DNA from: Chloroflexota bacterium
Lineage (GTDB): Bacteria > Chloroflexota > Anaerolineae > Anaerolineales > Villigracilaceae
Length of the DNA: 15,719 nucleotides
NCBI GenBank assembly: GCA_016191985.1
Contig: JACPVB010000170.1
Coordinates: 1-15,719 of the forward strand
Direction: 5' to 3'
The translations under genes were made by a program, and so were the position numbers. How positions within the stretch are numbered: position 1 is the stretch's first letter; each line of letters starts with the position of its first letter. The notes beneath the pieces are model-generated. The model ran no database searches and was not told the DNA's origin. It was given only the letters and a program-made list of their open reading frames with translations. Positions 1 through 6,543 of this stretch are shown piece by piece.

Positions 1-1
1 C

Positions 2-130
2 GCCATTGCTTTGGCGAAGACCCTTGACGATTTTATGCGCCACGTCGTACGATTTTCTCTCAAACAGAAACGACAGCAACAACCCAATGCTTACTCTCAA
101 TTGGCGCACCTGGTTCTGCCCTTAGCTTGA
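2..130 (+). CDS. possible C-terminal fragment of a plus-strand gene
   Basis: Frame 2 on the plus strand is open from the window edge to a TGA at 128-130 and encodes 42 residues. The piece contains KTLDDFMRHVVRFSLKQKRQ, then a short hydrophobic end, LAHLVLPLA. The other plus-strand frames give less protein-like sequence, and no minus-strand gene claims this stretch. It would converge on the bactofilin-like gene with about 40 bases between the two stops. I do not recognise the family. The fragment is too short to exclude a chance open frame. Confidence 0.3.
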   Translation, partial: AIALAKTLDDFMRHVVRFSLKQKRQQQPNAYSQLAHLVLPLA

Positions 131-171
131 TGCCTATGAGTACAAAACTCGTCCTTTTTTGTTGTGAATAT

Positions 172-1488
172 TTATGCAGTAACTTTACGAGCCTGCCAGA
201 GTTCACGTCCCCACAGCCATAATGCTCCAAGGCCGAGGAACATGATGACCAGACCAAATATCCAGTCGACATACGGTAGGGCCAGGAGCAAGGCCACCAC
301 AACCACGCCCACCAGCAGCGGCCAAACTTTGTGATCAGCCAATGCGGGGTTGAAGCGTCCGATGATCCACTTGCCGCCCAGCCATGCCACCACGATCTTG
401 GTGACGAAAGCAGTGACAAGCACAAAGGCAACGATGAGGACAAAGATTGCCAGAATGCCAAGCCAGACAATGGTGCCGCTCACGCCGCCCAGGGTAAGCA
501 TTCCAAACACAACCCCGCCGAGTATCATTGCGGTAAGTATGACCAGCAGAGTGAAGAAGAAAGCCGCATATGAAACCAGTCCCCATCCCAGGCTCGCGGC
601 AGGAGCGGTTTGTAATTTGTCCATCACTGACTTCATAAATTTGGGGGCGAGCCAGCCCAGCAGCAACCCAAACAGAACGAGGGTGACGATGCTGCGAAGC
701 AGGTCGAAAGACCAGGTTGCAAATTTTTGTCCCACAGTGGGTTCTTTGTATTGAAGGCTGACATCGGCAACAGGCTCCTGGCGGGTGATTTTTCCAATCA
801 CCGCACCGTCCGGGATTTGAATGTCACTGGATTGGGTGTAAACAAGATTGCCTTCGATCTTTGCATTCTCATCAATTGTGAATCCAGGCTCAACATTGGG
901 AATGGAAATCCCCGTCTGCCACATGTATGCGGATGGGGGCGCGCCTGCGTCCGATGCATCGCCAACCTCAGCGACCACGTTACCGCCGATCTGGCCGCGC
1001 AATTCAAGTGCACCAGCGCCAAACATCGCATCCCCGCCGACTTCACCGGCCAATAATCCTTGTCCGCCGCCATAGACGAAGTCGCCGTTTACAACACTAC
1101 CTTTTTTAGCTTCAAGGCTGGCGGCCCCGCCGAGCAAGTCCCCTCCGATGCTGGCTTCATCGCCAATCTGTAAAGCCGAACCCGCGATCCGTGCATCGTC
1201 CGCGATGGAGCCATTGATCACCACACTCTGGCCCATGGCGAGCAAATCGCCTTCCACAGTCCCGTTGATTATGATGGTTTGACCAAATACGATCAGGTCC
1301 CCTTTGATAGTCCCTTCCAACGTGAACGTGTTTGCGCCGATGTAAACATCATCTTCGATGACTTCATCCGCTTCGATCACAATGTTGTCACCTCCGCGGC
1401 CGTCAAAAGCCAGCGCAGTGGATGTGAAAGTCATGGTGAGCAGGGCGAGCAGGCAAAAAACAGAAAGAATTTTATTGATTGGTTTCAT
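172..1488 (-). CDS. bactofilin-like polymer-forming membrane protein
   Basis: The protein has 438 aa from the chosen start. It opens with a signal peptide or membrane anchor (MKPINK, then a hydrophobic run ending near TALAFDG). About 200 residues of short Ile/Val/Gly-rich repeats follow, such as GTIKGDLIVFGQ and GTVEGDLLAMGQ; this is the right-handed beta-helix pattern of bactofilins and polymer-forming proteins. The C-terminal 170 residues hold about five to six hydrophobic membrane segments. The family forms cytoskeletal or envelope scaffolds in other bacteria. With a signal sequence and a membrane tail, this version probably presents its helix outside the cytoplasm or at the membrane, which is inference. 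An open frame extends upstream to 1788, but that part is translated from palindromic repeats. The ATG at 1486-1488 has an AAGGAGAG site five bases upstream. It is separated from the NUDIX gene by a repeat-filled gap and is probably its own unit. Confidence 0.8.
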   Translation of the reverse strand: MKPINKILSVFCLLALLTMTFTSTALAFDGRGGDNIVIEADEVIEDDVYIGANTFTLEGTIKGDLIVFGQTIIINGTVEGDLLAMGQSVVINGSIADDARIAGSALQIGDEASIGGDLLGGAASLEAKKGSVVNGDFVYGGGQGLLAGEVGGDAMFGAGALELRGQIGGNVVAEVGDASDAGAPPSAYMWQTGISIPNVEPGFTIDENAKIEGNLVYTQSSDIQIPDGAVIGKITRQEPVADVSLQYKEPTVGQKFATWSFDLLRSIVTLVLFGLLLGWLAPKFMKSVMDKLQTAPAASLGWGLVSYAAFFFTLLVILTAMILGGVVFGMLTLGGVSGTIVWLGILAIFVLIVAFVLVTAFVTKIVVAWLGGKWIIGRFNPALADHKVWPLLVGVVVVALLLALPYVDWIFGLVIMFLGLGALWLWGRELWQARKVTA

Positions 1489-1492
1489 GAGA

Positions 1493-1500
1493 CTCTCCTT
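1493..1500 (-). promoter_or_regulatory. ribosome binding site fixing the bactofilin-like start
   Basis: AAGGAGAG on the minus strand lies four bases before the ATG at 1486-1488. No comparable site precedes the farther upstream ATG at 1788, so the shorter protein is preferred. Confidence 0.75.
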
Positions 1501-1540
1501 TGAAAAATACTCAATCGAATATACGCCCTCAATCTCAGGA

Positions 1541-1576
1541 GGTTTCGGACATCGCGCCTCATTCCTAACCGAAACC
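1541..1576. repeat. hairpin repeat, GGTTTCGG/CCGAAACC
   Basis: GGTTTCGG (1541-1548) is matched exactly by CCGAAACC (1569-1576) around a 20-base loop. It lies upstream of the bactofilin-like gene, next to two further palindromes. It has the look of a dispersed intergenic repeat. An operator is possible, but the loop is long for one. Confidence 0.5.
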
Positions 1577-1609
1577 TGATTCCATCCATTAGGCATTCTC
1601 TCCCCGCTT

Positions 1610-1639
1610 CCCCGCGCGGGGACGAACCCCCGCGCTTTT
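1610..1639. repeat. GC-rich hairpin, terminator-like on the plus strand
   Basis: GCGCGGGG (1614-1621) pairs with CCCCGCGC (1628-1635) around a 6-base loop and is followed on the plus strand by TTTT. No plus-strand gene precedes it, and the minus strand has no T run after the stem. It is therefore more likely part of the repeat cluster than a working terminator of a known gene. Confidence 0.4.
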
Positions 1640-1648
1640 CCTACAAAC

Positions 1649-1800
1649 CCCGCTAAGAGACTGTTTCTTAAGTACACGGAATGGACGGACGCTTCGCGCA
1701 CGGTCAAATACGGATTTTTAAAAAGGTTTTCCGTGAAAATCTGTGAAATCCGTGGAGTCCGTGTCCTAAAAAGGCAGTTAAGAAACACTTTCTAAAGCGG
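1649..1800. repeat. MITE-like palindromic element of about 150 bp
   Basis: The two ends form an imperfect terminal inverted repeat of about 22 bases. The left end includes GTTTCTTAA (1663-1671) and the right end TTAAGAAAC (1778-1786), with further matches outward to a shared CCGCT. Inside are more inverted blocks, such as ACACGGA (1674-1680) against TCCGTGT (1758-1764), and ATCCGTG-type words. It carries no gene and no clear target duplication. The right end lies 12 bases from the stop of the NUDIX gene. It is probably a non-autonomous mobile or REP-type sequence. Confidence 0.6.
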
Positions 1801-1811
1801 ACTGGCTACCC

Positions 1812-2336
1812 CTACATCACAATCAAATTCGCAGGTTCGCCAAAATACCATTTCATGATCTCAACGAACCAACGACAAAACAGACCTTTTTCATTATTGA
1901 TCCCCACCTGGATTTCCTCCAAACTCATGTACCGAATTTCCGAAATCTCAACGGAGTCAAACCGAATCTGATTTGGTATCACCCTGCCTTCGTAAATTCG
2001 ACTAATCTCATTATCATTAGGGCCATATTCCATTTTGATCGTCCCCAACGGTTTGATCTCGATCCCCTCCACACCTAACTCTTCCTTCATTCCGCGCATC
2101 GCCGCCTCGAGATAACTTTCCCCAGCTTGCACATGCTCCGAGACGGAGCAATCCAGCAGGGACGGGGAAGAGGCGCGGTCTGCGCTCCGTTTTTGGATGA
2201 GCATCTTCCCATCTTCGTCAAAAAGAAATACATGCACGCCGCGATGCTGCAATCCTGTTTGATGGACAACCGAGCGTGTCTCCTGCCCAATCACCGCATC
2301 CTTATCATTCACTACATCAAGCATTTCTTCTGTCAT
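1812..2336 (-). CDS. NUDIX hydrolase, isopentenyl-diphosphate-isomerase-like subgroup
   Basis: The protein has 174 aa. The Nudix helix is at about residues 66-89, SEHVQAGESYLEAAMRG followed by MKEELGV. Glu85, Glu86 and Gly88 fit the metal-binding core. The usual Glu after Arg81 is Gly, and the first Gly of the signature is replaced. The text around DCSVSEHV resembles IPP isomerase type 1 and YfcD-like NUDIX proteins more than MutT. The family hydrolyses or isomerises nucleoside or prenyl diphosphates; the substrate cannot be read here. Its ATG begins one base after the TAG of the 808-aa oxidoreductase, so translational coupling in one operon with that gene and the FGGY kinase is likely. It may be a housekeeping enzyme of the unit rather than a pathway step. 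Confidence 0.8.
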   Translation of the reverse strand: MTEEMLDVVNDKDAVIGQETRSVVHQTGLQHRGVHVFLFDEDGKMLIQKRSADRASSPSLLDCSVSEHVQAGESYLEAAMRGMKEELGVEGIEIKPLGTIKMEYGPNDNEISRIYEGRVIPNQIRFDSVEISEIRYMSLEEIQVGINNEKGLFCRWFVEIMKWYFGEPANLIVM

Positions 2337-2337
2337 T

Positions 2338-4764
2338 CTACGATCCTAACCTTTTTATAAAATCCTCAATAGACCTGGCCGCTCGTTTGCCCTCCATTGC
2401 ACAATGATCCGCCGTCTCCACGCCGCGCAATAAATTGCCCGCCACGAAAACTCCCTGCACCGATGAACGAAAACTCGCATCGATCACTGGCCCTTTGGTG
2501 ACGGGGTTGATCTCCAGTCCGCCCAACCGCGCCAGCTCATGTTCGGGAATCCAATTACCCGTGAAAATGACCATATCGCATTCCACGGTGAAGACTTCCG
2601 AAGTCTCTGAAGACTTCGGAAGTCTTCTTGTAATTTCAATCCCTTCCACGCGCTTTTGACCGAAAATATTCGTCACACGCGCGTTTGTAAGAATCGGAGT
2701 GCGTGAAAGAATATCGGCCAACGCCCACTTCATCATAATATATGGAAACTTGATCTGGTGACTCGATTCCTCCGTCACCATCAGCGCACATTCGACCTTT
2801 GCTTCCATGAGCGTCATCAACGCCGAGAGACTCACCAACTCCGCGCCGACAATGACCGCGCGTTTGCCAATGGGCAGATGCTCCTGGTAGATGAAGCGTT
2901 GCAATGAACCTGTGGTGTAAATCCCCTGCGGACGTTTGCCCGGAATCAACCGCGCCGCCCGCGGCCTTTCGCGCACACCGGTAGCGAGCAAAACAGCTTG
3001 TGCTTCCACCAGCCCCAATCCATCCGGAGCAGTAAACTCAAATTTCTTCTCTGTGTTCTCTGTGACTAAATCTTTCCACCCCAAAATCGTTGTGGATGTC
3101 TTTATTTCCACATCCATCTTCTCTGCCAGGTCGCGGTAATACTTCGCATATTTCGGGCCCGACCACATGCGCCACAAATCCTCGCGTCCAAAACCCGTGT
3201 GATGACACATGCGCGGCATCCCGCCCGCTTCGGGTTCGCGATCAACGACGAGGATATTTTTGATTCCCTGTTTCTTTAATTCGATTGCGGCGGAGAGTCC
3301 CGCAGGCCCTGCGCCAACGATTAAGACATCCCTCTGGAGTGCGGGAGCTTGCTCCCGCGGTTTTGAATTCGTATCAGTCACCGACAGCAAGCTATCGGAC
3401 TCCAGAATCTTTACCAACGCCGCATGACAATTAAATCCCTGACATCGTCCCTGCGAAGCGCGGGTTCTTCTGCGTAGCCCATCCAAACTTGTCGCGGGGA
3501 TGGGAGCATTCATGGCATCCATCAACTCGCCGCGCGAGACTTTTTCACAATGACAAACCATTTCAGCGTACGCGGTATTGCGCGCAATCATCTCCGCGTT
3601 TTGATGCGGACGAATATCCGCCTGCCCAATGGTCGGCATCTTTATTGATTTAAAAATATCCTTCAATTTCAATTCCAGGCCCGCGTCACGTAATAACTCC
3701 ACGCCATATTCTGCAATGCCCATCGCCGCAGAAATGCCCGTTGACCGAATCCCACCCAAACACAAGTAGCGAAGCGTCGCATCCATTGAAATTTGATAAT
3801 CGCTGTGTTCCGTCGCAGCACGTAACCCCGAATATGTTGCGGTCACTTCTTCATCCAGCAGTTGCGGCAAAATCTGTTTTCCCTTTTCGAGTAAAAAATT
3901 TAAACCATCTGCTGTGGTTTCGGTTGCGGTTTTATCGGGTAAATCTTCCGCTGTTGGTCCCAATAAAATATTTCCATAAACGGTCGGGCTGATCAAGACA
4001 CCTTTTGTGACGGAGGTTGGCACAGGCAGTAAAACATGATTGACCAATAGCCGCGCCAGCTTGTCATAGACGATCAACTGCCCGCGTCGCGGCGTGACCT
4101 TGAAACTGCTCTTTCCAAAATGAGCATTGATCTCATCTGAAAATAATCCCGCCGCGTTGACGATGTATCGCGCGTGAATTTCATTTCCACGTCCATCGCG
4201 CAGGGACGTGGCTTGCCCTCGTCCTATATCGAGACCCGTCACCTGAAAATTCAAAAACAACTCCACACCATTTTCCACGGCCTGATAGGCAAACGCAAGC
4301 GGGACTGAAAACGTGCAGAGAATCCCTTCCCCCGGCACCAGCAGACCACCCAACGCGCCTGCCTTGATGTGCGGTTCGCGTTTGTAAATCTCTTCGGTGG
4401 AGATGATCTCCACATCGGTCACGCCGTTTTCATGCGCCTTCTTCAGAAGGGACGGCAGCGCATCCAGTTGATCTTGATTCCACGCGATCAGAATCGCGCC
4501 GAGCCGTTCGTGAGCAATGTTGGCTTCAACAAGGTATTTATCCATCAACGTGTAGCTACGGCGCATGAGAGTCGCTTCGAGGGAGCTGGGCCTCGCGTCA
4601 AAACCGGTGTGCCAGATGGCGGTGCTGGCTTTGGACGTGCCCATGCCCACATCCGAATTCGATTCAATTAATGCGATTTTCAAATCGTAGCGGGAGAGTT
4701 CTCTTGCGATGGCGCACCCCACCGCCCCCGCGCCGATGATGGCAATGTCGTAGGTTGTTGTCAT
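2338..4764 (-). CDS. fused GlpA-like dehydrogenase, BFD [2Fe-2S] domain and FAD/NAD(P) oxidoreductase
   Basis: This 808-aa protein joins what are usually two proteins. Residues 1 to about 370 are a DAO-type FAD domain with G11-x-G13-x-x-G16 and Glu34, of the anaerobic glycerol-3-phosphate dehydrogenase/2-hydroxyglutarate oxidase type. Residues 400-450 form a BFD-like [2Fe-2S] domain with Cys404, 406, 441 and 446. From about 479 a second FAD/NAD(P) oxidoreductase starts with GAGPAG (484-489) and shows TGVRERPR, FTGNWIPEHEL and a final VFVAGN. In many anaerobes the GlpA-like and second subunits are adjacent separate genes, often followed by a DUF1667 gene, which I do not see here. It probably oxidises G3P or a related alcohol to DHAP in the cytoplasm or at the membrane. 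Two palindromic DNA elements are translated inside it (residues about 453-477 and 713-725). It lies downstream of the FGGY kinase, with only a repeat between them. Confidence 0.85.
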   Translation of the reverse strand: MTTTYDIAIIGAGAVGCAIARELSRYDLKIALIESNSDVGMGTSKASTAIWHTGFDARPSSLEATLMRRSYTLMDKYLVEANIAHERLGAILIAWNQDQLDALPSLLKKAHENGVTDVEIISTEEIYKREPHIKAGALGGLLVPGEGILCTFSVPLAFAYQAVENGVELFLNFQVTGLDIGRGQATSLRDGRGNEIHARYIVNAAGLFSDEINAHFGKSSFKVTPRRGQLIVYDKLARLLVNHVLLPVPTSVTKGVLISPTVYGNILLGPTAEDLPDKTATETTADGLNFLLEKGKQILPQLLDEEVTATYSGLRAATEHSDYQISMDATLRYLCLGGIRSTGISAAMGIAEYGVELLRDAGLELKLKDIFKSIKMPTIGQADIRPHQNAEMIARNTAYAEMVCHCEKVSRGELMDAMNAPIPATSLDGLRRRTRASQGRCQGFNCHAALVKILESDSLLSVTDTNSKPREQAPALQRDVLIVGAGPAGLSAAIELKKQGIKNILVVDREPEAGGMPRMCHHTGFGREDLWRMWSGPKYAKYYRDLAEKMDVEIKTSTTILGWKDLVTENTEKKFEFTAPDGLGLVEAQAVLLATGVRERPRAARLIPGKRPQGIYTTGSLQRFIYQEHLPIGKRAVIVGAELVSLSALMTLMEAKVECALMVTEESSHQIKFPYIMMKWALADILSRTPILTNARVTNIFGQKRVEGIEITRRLPKSSETSEVFTVECDMVIFTGNWIPEHELARLGGLEINPVTKGPVIDASFRSSVQGVFVAGNLLRGVETADHCAMEGKRAARSIEDFIKRLGS
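2590..2627. repeat. perfect hairpin inside the oxidoreductase gene
   Basis: A 16-base arm at 2590-2605 is exactly complementary to 2612-2627 around a 6-base loop, TCTGAA. On the coding strand it encodes about RRLPKSSETSEVF at residues 713-725, just before the conserved ECDMVIFTGNW strand. The GACTTCCGAAGTC core looks like a dispersed repeat that inserted without breaking the frame. Confidence 0.65.
3333..3406. repeat. two-hairpin palindromic element at the domain seam
   Basis: Outer arms TCTGGAGT (3333-3340) and ACTCCAGA (3399-3406) enclose two hairpins. One is GCGGGAGC (3341-3348) against GCTCCCGC (3351-3358). The other is CCGACAGC (3381-3388) against GCTATCGG (3391-3398), with one mismatch. 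It is translated in frame as the linker of about 25 residues between the BFD domain and the second FAD domain. Confidence 0.7.
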
Positions 4765-4783
4765 ATATTCTCTTTATTTATGT

Positions 4784-4908
4784 GGTGGTCGAGTAGTCCC
4801 GCGTGCTTTTTCGCGGGACGTATCGAGACCACATTGCGTAATTTTGTATGTTCACTTAACTGGTGGTCTCGATACGTTCCTCACTTCGTTCGGAACTACT
4901 CGACCACC
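4784..4908. repeat. REPIN-like inverted double palindrome, copy 1
   Basis: The ends read GGTGGTCGAGTAGT on the left and its exact complement on the right. Each half is itself a hairpin module running from GTGGTCGAGTAG to a TATCGAGACCAC block. The left module holds GTCCCGCG against CGCGGGAC; the right holds GTTCC against GGAAC. The modules face each other across about 30 AT-rich bases. It fills nearly all of the gap between the FGGY kinase stop and the oxidoreductase start. A sister copy lies at 10356-10485. Confidence 0.8.
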
Positions 4909-4918
4909 GGGGTTCACT

Positions 4919-6385
4919 TCAATTATGGAAAACCTTCACTGCTTCCAGCGCCTTATTCCACTTCTGCAATTTCTTTCCTCTTTCCTCTTTCGTCATTTTA
5001 GGAGTATACACTTTTTCAGATTTCCAATTTTTCCCCAGTTCATCGAAAGATGTTCCCAATGCAGAGACGCCCGCCAGGTTGGCAATGCCAATGGCCGTCG
5101 CTTCCACGGAGGCGGAGACTTGCACTTCGAGATCGAGCAGGTCGGCGATCATCTGCATCAGGTAGGGATTGCCCGCAGGACCACCATCCACTTTCAGGTG
5201 GGGAGGAGGCGTGCCCGCATCCTGGGCCATGGCAGTGACCACTTCATAAACGCGGCAGGCAATTCCATCCAGCGTAGCGCGGACGATGTCATCGGATGTG
5301 GTGCTGCGGTTGAGGCCGAACATCGCGCCTTGCACATCGGTGCGCCAATGGGGGGCGGCGAGTCCTTGCAGGGCAGGTACCACCACCACGCCCATATCTG
5401 TGGATTTCTTTGCCGCATCATAACTTGAAGCTGAATCGGATAGGAATTTCAAATTGTCCCTCAGCCATTGCACCGCCGCGCCAGTGACAAAAATTCCGCC
5501 ATCGAAGGCATAAGCGGTATGACCATTGAAATTCCAACCGACAGTGGTAAGCAATCCGTTGTTGGAAAGTTTTGGCTTGTCACCGATATTCATTAAAAGG
5601 AAACTGCCCGTACCGAACGAGCATTTCATCTCGCCTGCCTTGAAACAGGCCTGGCCGAATAAGGCGGCTTGCTGGTCAACCAAAAGCGCATGTAGGGGGA
5701 GCGGCTTGCCCGTCCCCCCGAAATCCACGTCGCCGATGTAGCCAGCGGACGGTTTTACTTCTGGCAACATGCCCCGAGGAACATCAAATAAGTGCAATAA
5801 TTTTTCATCCCACTCGAATTTGTTCATGTCAAATAATAAAGTGCGCGAAGCGGTGGAAGGATCGGTGATGTGAAATTTGCCGCCGCTTAATTTCCAGATG
5901 ACCCAGGTTTCGGTAGTGCCAAACTTCAGTTTGCCCTCGTGCGCCCGTTGACGAATCTCTGGATTATTTTCAAATACCCACTTGAGTTTGGGCGCGGAGA
6001 AATAACTGTCGAGGAGGAGACCTGTCGTTTGGCGAAGCAGGTTCGGGTCAATGTGCGAAGCGAGTGCATCGCAGACGGATTGTCCGCGCGTATCCTGCCA
6101 GACGATGGCGGGAGTGACTGCTTCGCCTGTTTCTACATCCCAGACAACGAAAGTTTCACCCTGGTTATCGAATCCGACGGCGGCGATATCGTATTTATCC
6201 AACAGGGGAGCGCACGCTTCTTTAACAGTGCGGACGATGTCGTTTGGTTCCTGTTCCACCCAGCCTGCCTGTGGGAAACGAGCTGGCAATTGCGCTGAAT
6301 TTTTTTCGATCATCACGCCGTTTTCATTCACGATGACGGCGGTGGTTTGGGTAGTGCCCTGGTCTATACCGAGCAGGTATTTCAT
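4919..6385 (-). CDS. glpK: FGGY-family kinase, glycerol-kinase-like
   Basis: The protein has 488 aa, the usual glycerol kinase length. The phosphate-binding start GIDQGTTQTT, VWQDTR, YFSAPKLKW, VDQQAALFGQ (catalytic Asp237), GAAVQWLRD and GLAAPHWRTDVQGAMFGL follow the glycerol kinase order. The family phosphorylates glycerol to glycerol-3-phosphate with ATP in the cytoplasm, which matches the downstream GlpA-like dehydrogenase. The motif that reads NQRET in standard glycerol kinases reads NQGET here (Gly76-Glu77), so the glycerol-contacting Arg is lost and a different small polyol or dihydroxyacetone is possible. The ATG at 6383-6385 is preferred because GGGAG sits five bases upstream. The ATG at 6395-6397 overlaps the end of a repeat. 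It follows the permease terminator by about 100 bases, all of them repeat. Confidence 0.8.
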   Translation of the reverse strand: MKYLLGIDQGTTQTTAVIVNENGVMIEKNSAQLPARFPQAGWVEQEPNDIVRTVKEACAPLLDKYDIAAVGFDNQGETFVVWDVETGEAVTPAIVWQDTRGQSVCDALASHIDPNLLRQTTGLLLDSYFSAPKLKWVFENNPEIRQRAHEGKLKFGTTETWVIWKLSGGKFHITDPSTASRTLLFDMNKFEWDEKLLHLFDVPRGMLPEVKPSAGYIGDVDFGGTGKPLPLHALLVDQQAALFGQACFKAGEMKCSFGTGSFLLMNIGDKPKLSNNGLLTTVGWNFNGHTAYAFDGGIFVTGAAVQWLRDNLKFLSDSASSYDAAKKSTDMGVVVVPALQGLAAPHWRTDVQGAMFGLNRSTTSDDIVRATLDGIACRVYEVVTAMAQDAGTPPPHLKVDGGPAGNPYLMQMIADLLDLEVQVSASVEATAIGIANLAGVSALGTSFDELGKNWKSEKVYTPKMTKEERGKKLQKWNKALEAVKVFHN

Positions 6386-6390
6386 GGAGT

Positions 6391-6395
6391 CTCCC
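6391..6395 (-). promoter_or_regulatory. ribosome binding site fixing the FGGY kinase start
   Basis: GGGAG on the minus strand lies five bases before the ATG at 6383-6385. It abuts the end of the repeat at 6397-6481, so the repeat lies directly upstream of the translation signal. Confidence 0.7.
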
Positions 6396-6396
6396 A

Positions 6397-6481
6397 TGTC
6401 ATTGCGAGGGCGAATGCCCGAAGCAATCTTCTATTCAACATCAAGATTACTTTGTTGCAGCGAGCGCTCCTCGCAATGACA
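6397..6481. repeat. TGTCATTGCGAGG palindromic repeat, copy 1 (85 bp)
   Basis: The terminal inverted repeats are perfect over 13 bases: TGTCATTGCGAGG at 6397-6409 and its complement at 6469-6481. The interior has the words GAAGCAATCTT and GAGCGCTCCTCGC, typical of a repeat family widely seen in bacterial genomes. It carries no gene. It sits between the permease terminator and the kinase ribosome binding site. A longer copy is at 9102-9220. Confidence 0.8.
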
Positions 6482-6515
6482 AATAAAAGCGGTACCCCTT
6501 TCGAGATACCGCTTT
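6482..6515 (-). terminator. intrinsic terminator after the APC permease
   Basis: Read on the minus strand, AAAGCGGTA (from 6507-6515) pairs exactly with TACCGCTTT (from 6486-6494) around a 12-base loop, followed by TTATTTG. It starts 28 bases after the permease stop. It suggests the permease transcript ends here and separates it from the FGGY kinase unit. Confidence 0.7.
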
Positions 6516-6543
6516 ATATTACAGAACATTCAAACCATCAATA

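Noticed and set aside
60..470. 136-codon minus-strand open frame
   Set aside because: It overlaps the end of the bactofilin-like gene in another frame; its Trp/Ser-rich sequence is typical of a shadow frame.
1489..1788. N-terminal extension of the bactofilin-like gene to an ATG at 1788
   Set aside because: It is translated from palindromic repeats and lacks a ribosome binding site; a signal peptide and AAGGAGAG mark the start at 1488.
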